Under the pieces are notes generated by a model. The model did not search any database and was not told the origin of the DNA. It saw only the letters and a program-made list of their open reading frames with translations. 45,385 nucleotides of DNA from Halolacustris sp051744345 (GTDB lineage: Bacteria; Actinomycetota; Humimicrobiia; Humimicrobiales; Humimicrobiaceae). Shown here piece by piece: positions 8,063 through 16,199 of the stretch; within the stretch, counting starts at the first letter, position 1, and each line of letters opens with the position of its first letter. The stretch spans positions 1 through 45,385 of the forward strand of contig JBNJCW010000007.1 in the NCBI GenBank assembly GCA_051744345.1. Direction: 5' to 3'. The position numbers and the translations under genes are program-made.

Positions 8063-10348
8063 ATGGAAAACAATGCACCCAGAATTCTGATTATTTCCCA
8101 CGATGTAGTGGGCACCAAGATGGCTGGCCCGGGGATAAGGTTTTTTGAGTTTGCAAAACTCCTTAGCCGTTTTGCCGAGGTAACCCTTGCCGTGCCCAAC
8201 CGGGCGGACATAAAGGTGGAAGGCTTTAGGATAAGGCAGTACAGCACCGCTAGCCACCGGACACTTAAAAGCCTTACCGAGAAAGCGGATGTTATGCTCA
8301 TACAGGGCCATATAATATATTATTTTCCCTTCCTTAAGAATTTTAAGGGAAAAATCATAGTTGACCTCTACAACCCATTCAATCTGGAGAGCCTGGAGAT
8401 GTTTGCTGACCGGGATATAGCTGAAAGGATAAGGATAGATAAAAACAACCTAAACATACTGAAGCTGCAGCTGGCGATTGGGGACTACTTTATATGTGCC
8501 AGTGAAAAACAGAGGGACTACTGGCTGGGCATGCTGGTCGCCATGGGCAGGATCAACCCCTACAGCTATGATGACGACAACACCTTGAGGAAGCTTATCG
8601 ATGTGGTTCCTTTCGGCATACCTTCCCAGCCTCCCCAGCATACCGGTGAATCAACCCTAAAAGACATCGTCCCCAACCTGAGGGAGGACGACAAGGTAGC
8701 CCTGTGGGGCGGGGGGATATGGAACTGGCTGGATCCCATTACCGCCATAAAGGCCATATGGGAGATTACCAGGCACAGGAAAGATATCAAGCTGGTCTTT
8801 CTGGGCATAAGGCATCCGGATCCCAAGCTGCCTGAGATGAACAAGTGCGTGGAGGCCATAAAGCTTTCCAAGGAGCTTGAGCTTTTTAACCAGTTTGTAT
8901 TTTTCAATGAATGGGTACCCTACCAGAGCAGGCAGAATTTCCTTTTGGGATCGGATGTGGGGCTGTCCATACACCAGAAAAGGATAGAAACCGAATATTC
9001 CTACCGCACCAGGGTAATAGATTATATATGGGCCCGGCTGCCGGTTATAACTACCCAGGGAGATTCCATTGCCAAGCTGGTAAAGGAGTACAATATAGGG
9101 GAAGTGGTGCGCTATGAAAATGCCCAGCACCTGGCCAGGGTGATGGAGTCCATGCTTACCAATAACAGCTTAAAGGAGATATATAAGAAGAATATGAACA
9201 AGCTGGCTCCGATTTTCTCCTGGGAGAATGTGGCAAAACCGCTTATAGAGTACTGCATGGAAGCTGATTATGCCCATGACAAGAAACAGATAATGGACCT
9301 TATAGACATGCAGAACAGCAAGATATCCAGGGTTATTAACAACAATTTCGGGGGAAGCACAAATATTTTGGCCATTACCTCAAATAAATATGAGGACAGG
9401 GAGCTTCTGGCAGGCGGCGAGCTGGGAAAAATCCACTACCTGGAGATAGGGGAAATAGAAGAAGAGGAAAAGGCCCGGGATTCTGACCTCATAGGTTCCC
9501 TTAAATCTAAGATTTCTGCCAGGACCAGGTTTGACGGGATAATAGTAAACAATGCATTTTCTGATATCAGCCCCAAGTTTTTCTATGACCTGGTCAATGT
9601 GCTGGGGGGCAAACTCAAAAGCGAGGGCCTCCTTTTTATATCCATACCCGAAGAGAGGGGCCTGGCTTCATATTTTGAAAAGTCGGTAAAACGGGACCGG
9701 GTTAAAAACAGGATAGATGACTTTATGGTCACCTATATATTAAAGCATGCTGATTTCCAGATTATTGACAGTGGAAACTGGGACAAGGTAGAGAAGAATG
9801 AAAAGCATACCCCCGATGACATAGGCCAGCTATACGGAAAGAATGAGCTTTTTGAGCTCTTCCAGATAAAAATGTCCAGGGAGGGTTTCAGGGACCTGAA
9901 ACTGCTGTCCCGTTTCGATATGTTAAAATCGGATGCGCTGGCCGATGACAGCACTATTAAGGGGAAGCTAAAAAGGTATATGTATACCCTTACCAGCCTC
10001 TATTTTGAGAACTTAAGGAAAAGCTTTAACCAGTCTACCCAGAGCCTTAACCATAACCTGCACCTGCAGATAAACCGGGAGATAAATGAGCTCAACAAAA
10101 AGAACAGGGAAAGGATGCTGCTTATATACTTCAATATTTTCAAAGCTCTGTCCAATGAAATAAACAAGCTGGGCTCTGACATGAACTCAATCAGGGAGTT
10201 CCTTGCAGCCGGCAGTCCCCAGCTCAAAAAAGAAGAGGAATTTAGCCTGGATGAGAGGCTGGAGGCGCTGCTGACAGATTTTGAAAATATTGACCGCATA
10301 ATGGGCCTTACCGTATCCAGCCGGTATTATTTGGCCAGAAAACTGTAG
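8063..10348 (+). CDS. GT4-like glycosyltransferase with degenerate methyltransferase-like domain and coiled-coil tail
   Basis: The 761-residue protein falls into three parts. Residues 1-395 are a GT-B glycosyltransferase (VALWGGGIWNWLDP, FFNEWVPYQSRQNFLLGSDVG, then RVIDYIWARLPVITT), related to the 5539 gene. Residues about 425-575 look like the second half of a Rossmann methyltransferase (FDGIIVNNAFSDISP, then KLKSEGLLFISIP) without a clear SAM-binding glycine loop. Residues about 630-740 are charged helix, probably coiled coil. AAGGA at 8050-8054 is a usable ribosome binding site and TAAAAT (8020-8025) a possible -10 box. The tail could scaffold the glycan assembly complex, which is inference. 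Confidence 0.8.
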   Translation: MENNAPRILIISHDVVGTKMAGPGIRFFEFAKLLSRFAEVTLAVPNRADIKVEGFRIRQYSTASHRTLKSLTEKADVMLIQGHIIYYFPFLKNFKGKIIVDLYNPFNLESLEMFADRDIAERIRIDKNNLNILKLQLAIGDYFICASEKQRDYWLGMLVAMGRINPYSYDDDNTLRKLIDVVPFGIPSQPPQHTGESTLKDIVPNLREDDKVALWGGGIWNWLDPITAIKAIWEITRHRKDIKLVFLGIRHPDPKLPEMNKCVEAIKLSKELELFNQFVFFNEWVPYQSRQNFLLGSDVGLSIHQKRIETEYSYRTRVIDYIWARLPVITTQGDSIAKLVKEYNIGEVVRYENAQHLARVMESMLTNNSLKEIYKKNMNKLAPIFSWENVAKPLIEYCMEADYAHDKKQIMDLIDMQNSKISRVINNNFGGSTNILAITSNKYEDRELLAGGELGKIHYLEIGEIEEEEKARDSDLIGSLKSKISARTRFDGIIVNNAFSDISPKFFYDLVNVLGGKLKSEGLLFISIPEERGLASYFEKSVKRDRVKNRIDDFMVTYILKHADFQIIDSGNWDKVEKNEKHTPDDIGQLYGKNELFELFQIKMSREGFRDLKLLSRFDMLKSDALADDSTIKGKLKRYMYTLTSLYFENLRKSFNQSTQSLNHNLHLQINREINELNKKNRERMLLIYFNIFKALSNEINKLGSDMNSIREFLAAGSPQLKKEEEFSLDERLEALLTDFENIDRIMGLTVSSRYYLARKL

Positions 10349-10422
10349 ATTTTTGAACCTAAATTTGCTATAAGGGTATAGAAAAAAAGGGTGTTTTTAA
10401 AAAAGTGAACAGGGAGAAGAGT

Positions 10423-10800
10423 TTGAGTTTAGGAAAATCCATAACCTTGATTCTTATAAGCATAACCATTGCTGTGGGCGGCCAGATACTGCTTAAAATC
10501 GGCATGAACCGCATAGGGTCCCTGGACCTTAACGGTATGGGAAGCCTGGTAAGGCTGTTTGTTGAGGTGGCAAAGAGCCCCATAGTCCTGGTAGGGCTTT
10601 TTATGTATGTCATATCAGCGGCCCTGTGGCTGATTGTGCTCTCCGGGGTTGACCTGAGTTTTGCCTATCCTTTTATAGGGCTTACCTATGTTTTTGTGCT
10701 TATCTTATCCAGGTTTATCTTAAAAGAGGATGTAAACCCTATCCGCTGGGCAGGGGCAGCGATAATAACCCTTGGGGTTATTGTGCTCTCCAGGGGTTAA
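10423..10800 (+). CDS. SMR/EamA-type small membrane transporter or lipid-linked sugar flippase subunit
   Basis: This protein of ~125 residues has four hydrophobic segments in the EmrE/ArnE style: an N-terminal helix with GGQILLKIGM, a third region LSFAYPFIGLTYVFVLILS and a final GAAIITLGVIVLSRG. Family members export small cations or, as in ArnE/ArnF, flip undecaprenyl-linked sugars. The setting among glycosyltransferases favours the second, by inference. An in-frame GTG at 10405 lacks a ribosome binding site. AGGGAG at 10411-10416 is six bases before the TTG at 10423, so I place the start there. Confidence 0.75.
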   Translation: MSLGKSITLILISITIAVGGQILLKIGMNRIGSLDLNGMGSLVRLFVEVAKSPIVLVGLFMYVISAALWLIVLSGVDLSFAYPFIGLTYVFVLILSRFILKEDVNPIRWAGAAIITLGVIVLSRG

Positions 10801-10834
10801 ATTGGCATACAGACTAGAGAGGGGAAAACCTTAA

Positions 10835-12202
10835 TTGGAAAAAGATGACCGCCCTTTGCTGTCCATAATAACGGTTAACTTCAATGGAAGGGCCTTTCTG
10901 AAAAATCTTTTTGACTCTATCTCGGAACTGAATTACCCCCGCGGCAGGCTCCAGGTGATAATGGTGGATAACGGCTCCACAGACGGCTCTGCTGATTATG
11001 TGAACAGGAATTATCCCTGGGTAGAGGTATTGCCTATAGGCAGCAACCTGGGATATGCGGGAGGCAATAATGAAGGCTTTAAGGCGGCCAGGGGCCGCTA
11101 CATAGCCCTTATAAACAATGACTGCACAGTAGGCCGCGGGTGGGCAGAAGAATTGCTGGCAGCCTTCAGATCCAGCCGGGACGAAAAAATAGGGGCGGTG
11201 GGCCCCAAGATAGTCTTTTACTATCCCTACATAGCCCTGGAGATTGCCTCTTTAAGCAGCAAAGCCAAATCCGGGAAACTGGGGGTAAGGCTCTCATCGG
11301 CCGCCATAACCGGCGGCAGCCGCCTGGTTAACCGGAGCATAAAGTACCTTAATGGATTTTACCCTCCCCGGGAAGCAGAGGACGGCAGCACATGCCGCTG
11401 GACCGATGGGGATGCCTTACTTGCCCTGCCCGTAAGTGAAGAGGAAAAAGACCTGGAGTTTGAAGCCAAACTCTATTCAGGCCTGGAGCCAAACCGGGTT
11501 AAGCTAATGGTGGGGGGAAGGGTGCTGGAAGAGATAGAGGCAGGAAGGGATGGAAAAATAATAAGGGTGGTTATACCAAAAAGCTTATACGCACAGAGAA
11601 AGGATATAATCAATTCCTGCGGCGTTAAGGTTAACCGCTCTTTCTATGCCCGGGAAAGGGGCTACTTGAGCTTTGATGAAGGACAGTTCAGCCGCCGGGA
11701 AGAGGTGTTCGGCTTAAGCGGCACCAGCTTTATGGCGGACAGGAAGATGCTGGAGGATGTGGGGTTTTTTGACCGGGGATTTTTTACCTATTATGAGGAT
11801 ATAGACCTGTTCTGGAGGGCAAGGCTCAAAGGCTGGAAGAGCTTTACCGCCCCCCGGGCGGTTGCCAGGCACCACCACTGCGGGACTGGAAGCGAATGGT
11901 CCTATGATTTTACCTATTATGTGCTGAGAAACCGCATGCTTATGATATTTAAATGCGGATGGCCGTCCCTTTTTTTAAAAAGCTTCATTGCTTTTTTTGC
12001 TTCCATGGTTTTTAATGTCTTCTACTCTGTAGCCGGCCTTCTCAGGGGCAGGAAAATTAACCGGGTTGATATACCCATAAGGGTGAAGCTTTTTTTCAAA
12101 TTTTTTTACCTTTTTGCCTTCTACTTTAAAAAAAGGTTAAGTATCAGGCGGTCTGCTGCCGCTGCCGATAACAAGATAAGGATGTGGATAAAAGACTTCT
12201 AG
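10835..12202 (+). CDS. Glycosyltransferase family 2 with inserted beta-sandwich-like domain
   Basis: The 455-residue protein has the GT2 N-terminal half (SIITVNFNG, DNGSTDGS, INNDC at 93-97) and the later active-site segment YYEDIDLFWRARLKGW at ~319-334. Between them, at about 130-290, is an insertion that ordinary GT2 enzymes lack. Its core (about 183-272) is beta-rich: EDGSTCRWTDGDALLALPV, a valine-rich strand pair with VGGRVLEEI, and a closing VNRSFYARERGY. A comparable insertion is present in the next gene. The C-terminus has a hydrophobic, lysine-rich segment that could be amphipathic or membrane-bound. The start is TTG with GAGAGGGG upstream. It would extend a surface polysaccharide. 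Confidence 0.82.
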   Translation: MEKDDRPLLSIITVNFNGRAFLKNLFDSISELNYPRGRLQVIMVDNGSTDGSADYVNRNYPWVEVLPIGSNLGYAGGNNEGFKAARGRYIALINNDCTVGRGWAEELLAAFRSSRDEKIGAVGPKIVFYYPYIALEIASLSSKAKSGKLGVRLSSAAITGGSRLVNRSIKYLNGFYPPREAEDGSTCRWTDGDALLALPVSEEEKDLEFEAKLYSGLEPNRVKLMVGGRVLEEIEAGRDGKIIRVVIPKSLYAQRKDIINSCGVKVNRSFYARERGYLSFDEGQFSRREEVFGLSGTSFMADRKMLEDVGFFDRGFFTYYEDIDLFWRARLKGWKSFTAPRAVARHHHCGTGSEWSYDFTYYVLRNRMLMIFKCGWPSLFLKSFIAFFASMVFNVFYSVAGLLRGRKINRVDIPIRVKLFFKFFYLFAFYFKKRLSIRRSAAAADNKIRMWIKDF

Positions 12203-12214
12203 TTAGGAATATAT

Positions 12215-13819
12215 ATGGCTAAAATAGGGATATATGACCGCTACCTTTCCACCATAGGAGGGGGAGAGCGCTACAGCTGCAAGGCAGCTGAAATACTTTC
12301 CCGGCAGGAAGGCTATACCGTGGAGCTTTTAACCGACCTTTATGCTGACCTGGATCAGGTGTCCAGGCAGCTCAACCTGGATCTTTCCCGGGTAAACCTG
12401 AAGGTATTTGCCTTCATATCCCCCGATTATGCCCGGAGGATAACCAAAGGATATGACCTTTTTATAAATGCCACCTACCTAAGTTCCCTTCCTGCCTACG
12501 GAAAGCGCAACCTGTACCTATGTTATTTCCCCACCCCCTTTGATGTTGATTTCGGCCCCCTGCACAGGACTTTGCTGCTGTCAAGGCCCCTGGCGGCCTG
12601 GCTGTTCGGGCTGGCAGAGAGATGGTGCAAAAACTTTGAAGATATAGAGATAATCCAGGGGCTTTATGAGCCCAAGAGGTTTTTGCTGGGCAGGGGAAGC
12701 TGGAGCAGCGGAGAAGCTGTCCTTAAATTTCTTGGGCCGGGAAAGGTACGGCTGGGCTTTAAAAATCCTTCTAAAGGCCCGCTGGAAAAAATGGAGGTTA
12801 AGGTAAGTGCCTGGGAGGGCAGCCGCCCGGTATTTGAGCAAAGTATGAAAATTTCTTCCGGGCAGAGGAAGGCAGCAGACATCCCTTCTTCCGGAAACCT
12901 CAAGGTGGCCGTAGAATCTGAAACCTTTACCGCTCCCGGCAGGGATACCAGGAGGCTGGGGGCGGTAATGTATGAGATGGGCAGAAAAAATGTATTCAAA
13001 AAGCTGCTGCTGAAATTATTAGGCTACATACCCCTTTTTGTGCTTACCTATCCACGGGATCTGGGGTTCCTTAAAACCTATCAGGGCATAATTGCCATAT
13101 CCCGCTACAGCCAGGAGTGGATTAAAAAACTGTGGGGGGCGGAGAGCATACTCCTTTTTCCCCCGGTGGAAACCGGGGAGTTTAAGCCGGCTCAAAAGAA
13201 GAAAATAATATTGACCGTGGGGCGGTTTTTCCCCGAGCACCATAACAAGAAGCAGCTGGAGATGGTGTCAGCCTTCAAGCAGCTGTGCGAGGAGTATCCC
13301 CGGCTTATGGAGGGATACAGCCTGTATATGGCGGGAGGGCTGTCGGATAAAAAGGAGCATGCCGATTATGTTAGGGCCGTAGAAAAGCAAGCCAGGGGTT
13401 ACCCGGTTAAGCTGCTTCCCAATATAGGTTATGAAAAGCTAAAAGAGCTTTTTTCTGTTTCTGAGATTTTCTGGCATGCTTCAGGGATGGGGGAAGATGA
13501 AAAGAAGCATCCGGAGAAGTTTGAGCATTTCGGGATAACCACCGTGGAAGCCATGGCTTCAGGCTGCATACCCATAGTGATAGATAAGGGGGGCCAGAAA
13601 GAGATTATCAGGGACGGCATTGACGGATTTCTGTTCAGCGGTCCCCGGCAGCTTAAAAGCACAACTGTTAAGGTTATCCGGGGCCAGTATGACCGGCAGG
13701 CTTTAAGGAAGAATGCCCTGGAGCGGGCAAAAATGTTTTCATCCCAAAATTTTTCAAAAAAGCTTTTAGAAATTGTAAGAAAAGAGCTGGAAAATGGACT
13801 TAAGCATAATCATAGTTAA
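12215..13819 (+). CDS. Glycosyltransferase family 4 with inserted beta-sandwich-like domain
   Basis: This 534-residue GT-B enzyme opens with the acceptor-side motif STIGGGERY (12-20). The donor half carries ILTVGRFFPEHHNKKQLEM, the loop preceding HPEKFEHFGITTVEAMASG (the EX7E region of GT4) and a C-terminal helix. In the middle of the N-terminal domain, residues ~148-256 form a beta-rich insertion with EPKRFLLGRGSWSSGEAVL at its start and a SETFTAP...DTRRLGAVM ending. This matches in style the insertion in the preceding GT2. It begins 12 bp after the previous gene and its end overlaps the next by 26 bp. Confidence 0.85.
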   Translation: MAKIGIYDRYLSTIGGGERYSCKAAEILSRQEGYTVELLTDLYADLDQVSRQLNLDLSRVNLKVFAFISPDYARRITKGYDLFINATYLSSLPAYGKRNLYLCYFPTPFDVDFGPLHRTLLLSRPLAAWLFGLAERWCKNFEDIEIIQGLYEPKRFLLGRGSWSSGEAVLKFLGPGKVRLGFKNPSKGPLEKMEVKVSAWEGSRPVFEQSMKISSGQRKAADIPSSGNLKVAVESETFTAPGRDTRRLGAVMYEMGRKNVFKKLLLKLLGYIPLFVLTYPRDLGFLKTYQGIIAISRYSQEWIKKLWGAESILLFPPVETGEFKPAQKKKIILTVGRFFPEHHNKKQLEMVSAFKQLCEEYPRLMEGYSLYMAGGLSDKKEHADYVRAVEKQARGYPVKLLPNIGYEKLKELFSVSEIFWHASGMGEDEKKHPEKFEHFGITTVEAMASGCIPIVIDKGGQKEIIRDGIDGFLFSGPRQLKSTTVKVIRGQYDRQALRKNALERAKMFSSQNFSKKLLEIVRKELENGLKHNHS

Positions 13820-14714
13820 CTACAACGGGCAGGGCTATATCCAGAAATGTACCGACAGCTTAAAAAAGCTGGGAAGCGGCTTGAGCTGGGAGGTGTTAGT
13901 GGTGGATAACGGCTCCACGGACGGCAGCCTGGATTACCTCAGGGCACTGGGCAGCAGCAGGGGTTTTAAAATTATAGAGATGGGGGAGAATACGGGTTTT
14001 GCCTGTGCCTCAAACATGGGGGCAGAGCAGGCCAGGGGAAAGTTTCTTTTGTTTTTAAACCCCGATGTAAGGCTGCTGGATACAAATATGTATAAGCTTA
14101 TAAATTTCTATTACCAGAAGTCCAGAGACTGCAAGGTGGGGGCAATAGGGGTAAAGCTGGTAAATTTGGACGGCACCCTGCAGCACAACGCCCGCTCTTT
14201 TCCCACACTGGCCCGGCAGTTTTTTGAAAGCTGCTTTTTATACAGGATAAAGCACATCCCTTTTTTTTCCTCCTATTTTTTAAGCTGGTGGGACCATGGG
14301 TCGGTTAGGGAGGTCGACTGGCTGTCGGGGGCATTTTTGTTTTTGCAAAAAGATGCATTCTTTGATGCCGGGCGGTTTGATGAAAGGTACTTCATATACA
14401 GCGAGGATGCAGACCTCTGCCTAGCCCTGGCCCGGAAGGGATACCGCAATTATTATTACCCCTTTTTTTCAGCCGAACATGCCGACGGAGGCATTGCCTG
14501 CAGGGATATGGGCACCAGGCTCGCCCAGATATGGGCAAGCAGGACTGCATATTTTAAGAAAAACTACAGCAATGCCCATGCGGTAGCTGCAAGCCTCCTC
14601 TATTTTTTGGGCATAATAAACCGGCTGTGTGTTTTTACCCTTACCGCCAAAAGAAAGAAGGCCAAAGACTGCTGGCGGGCTTTGGGCCACTATTTTAAAA
14701 AAAGATATGCGTAG
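13794..14714 (+). CDS. Glycosyltransferase family 2 (rhamnosyltransferase-like)
   Basis: This 306-residue GT-A enzyme has LSIIIVNYNGQGYI at the N-terminus, DNGSTDGSLDYL, LFLNPDVRLL in the DxD position, DWLSGAFLFL, and YSEDADLCLALARKGY as the catalytic ED segment. It belongs to the same broad group as the 25469 enzyme (both have NPD/NSD and a GxL...H(N/S) stretch). The ATG lies inside the end of the preceding GT4 gene, with a 26-bp overlap, so translation is coupled. The C-terminal part is basic and moderately hydrophobic. Confidence 0.87.
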   Translation: MDLSIIIVNYNGQGYIQKCTDSLKKLGSGLSWEVLVVDNGSTDGSLDYLRALGSSRGFKIIEMGENTGFACASNMGAEQARGKFLLFLNPDVRLLDTNMYKLINFYYQKSRDCKVGAIGVKLVNLDGTLQHNARSFPTLARQFFESCFLYRIKHIPFFSSYFLSWWDHGSVREVDWLSGAFLFLQKDAFFDAGRFDERYFIYSEDADLCLALARKGYRNYYYPFFSAEHADGGIACRDMGTRLAQIWASRTAYFKKNYSNAHAVAASLLYFLGIINRLCVFTLTAKRKKAKDCWRALGHYFKKRYA

Positions 14715-15684
14715 AAAAAAGATAAAACCGGACACAGCCTTAATAGCTACGGTATACAATGAAAAGGATTCTATTATCCCTTTTGCCAGGAGCATCTCGG
14801 CCCAAACGGTGCTGCCTTCACGGATAGTGATTGTGGACGGGGGATCCACTGACGGAACCTATAAGCTGCTGAAGGGCTATTTCGGCAGCTTCAGCCCGGA
14901 TGTAAGGGTAGACATAATTCAGGAACGGGGTGCGGGCATATCAAAAGGCAGAAATATTGCCATAAGCAGGGCGGAAGAAAAAATAATATGCGTAAGCGAC
15001 GGAGGCTGCGTGCTGGACAGGAAGTGGCTGGAGACCATAAGCGGGATTGCCGGCCGGGAGACTGTAGCCGGGGGGTACAGCGCCTGCTGGGCAAGGACTT
15101 TCCTGCAGAGATGCCTTGCTGCAGCGGTATTGCCCCTGCCCCGGGAGGTTAAAGGGGAAAGCTTTATGCCTTCCTCCAGAAACATATGCTTTTACAAAAA
15201 GGCCTGGGAGGATGCGGGGGGATATCCGGAAAACATGGATTTTGGAGAGGATATGAAGTTTAACTTTGCCCTCAGGGAATGCGGGTACCGGATAAGCTTT
15301 TCTCCCCGGGCGGTGGTATACTGGAAGCTAAGGGACAGCCTCCGGTCGGTATTCAGGCAGTTTTTTTGCTATGCCAAGGGGGATGCGGTGGGAGGTATGT
15401 ACCGGTCCCGGCATATGATAAGGATAGCCTCTGCAGCAGCCCTGGCCGCTGTAATTGTCCTTTCAGCTGCGGTAAGCATCTTTTTTTTGGTCCTTCTTTT
15501 GCCCCTGGGGCTGGCCTACTGTTTTAAGGCTTTCAGGAGGATCCCTGCTGTGTTCTATAAACAGGACCTATTTAGAAAAATTACCGCTGTCCTGTTTATT
15601 CCTTTTCTTTTGGCCTATATAGATATGGCCAAACTTGCCGGATACGTATACGGAAACTTGCTCAGAAAGGGGCCGGCAGGCTAG
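14707..15684 (+). CDS. Glycosyltransferase family 2 with C-terminal membrane helices
   Basis: The frame is open from 14629, but the natural start is the ATG at 14707, which overlaps the previous stop in ATGCGTAG and gives 325 residues. GT2 motifs are TALIATVYNEKDSI, VDGGSTDGTYKLL, RGAGISKGRN and DFGEDMKFNFALRECGY. A hydrophobic segment of about 40 residues (AAALAAVIVLSAAVSIFFLVLL) near 235-275 predicts one or two membrane spans, followed by another hydrophobic stretch. Such enzymes act at the inner face of the membrane. It is the last gene of the glycosyltransferase run. Confidence 0.85.
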   Translation: MRRKKIKPDTALIATVYNEKDSIIPFARSISAQTVLPSRIVIVDGGSTDGTYKLLKGYFGSFSPDVRVDIIQERGAGISKGRNIAISRAEEKIICVSDGGCVLDRKWLETISGIAGRETVAGGYSACWARTFLQRCLAAAVLPLPREVKGESFMPSSRNICFYKKAWEDAGGYPENMDFGEDMKFNFALRECGYRISFSPRAVVYWKLRDSLRSVFRQFFCYAKGDAVGGMYRSRHMIRIASAAALAAVIVLSAAVSIFFLVLLLPLGLAYCFKAFRRIPAVFYKQDLFRKITAVLFIPFLLAYIDMAKLAGYVYGNLLRKGPAG

Positions 15685-15840
15685 GCCGGTTTATTAACAG
15701 AATAAACATCAGAAATTTTATAATTTTATTATAGATATTTCTAAATTATTATGATATCATATGTTCTGTCTATTTATTTATAAATAGTTTGCTAAAGTAA
15801 TTACATTTAGAAGGATTTAAATATTATGGGGGGTGAGCAA

Positions 15841-16059
15841 GTGAACGACATAAAAAAGATTGATACCAATGAACTGCGTGTGAACTTGACCAAATACCTG
15901 ACTGAGAATTTGGGCGACACCATATATATTACCAGGTACAACAGATTGGTGGCTGAACTGAGGGTTTACACTGAAGACATAAGAAGAAAAACCGAATTAA
16001 GGATTGCTAAAAAAATGCTGGAAGCTGCAGAGAGAGAAAAAAAAGAAAAGGAAAATTAG
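15841..16059 (+). CDS. Solitary Phd/YefM-like antitoxin
   Basis: This protein of about 72 residues has the Phd/YefM shape: an N-terminal strand and helix (IDTNELRVNLTKYL), then the DTIYITRYNRLVAELRV segment typical of 'iTrrgrpvAvL', and a charged C-terminal helix ending in KEKEN that would bind a toxin. Two starts are possible: ATG at 15826 (AGGA upstream) or GTG at 15841, for which GGGGGGTGAG acts as ribosome binding site. I prefer the GTG. No toxin gene lies next to it; a stem-loop follows at once. Family knowledge suggests a DNA-binding autoregulator. Confidence 0.65.
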   Translation: MNDIKKIDTNELRVNLTKYLTENLGDTIYITRYNRLVAELRVYTEDIRRKTELRIAKKMLEAAEREKKEKEN

Positions 16060-16083
16060 GACAGGCGGTTTCACAGCTTCAAT

Positions 16084-16124
16084 ATAAAGCTAGCCCAGCT
16101 GCTCTGCGGCTGGGCTAGCTTTAT
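16084..16124 (+). terminator. Strong 15-bp hairpin between the antitoxin and the isoprenoid operon
   Basis: Arms 16084-16098 and 16110-16124 pair perfectly over 15 bp (ATAAAGCTAGCCCAG with CTGGGCTAGCTTTAT), with an 11-base loop. The 3' side ends in CTTTAT and not a long T-run, so termination may be partial, but the stem is unmistakable. It separates the glycan region from the DXR-II operon. Confidence 0.65.
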
Positions 16125-16199
16125 GTCAATTTATGCTTGCTTTATTTTAATACATACCTTAAGATTGTATATACTTGATTATTAATTTAATAATGCCTT

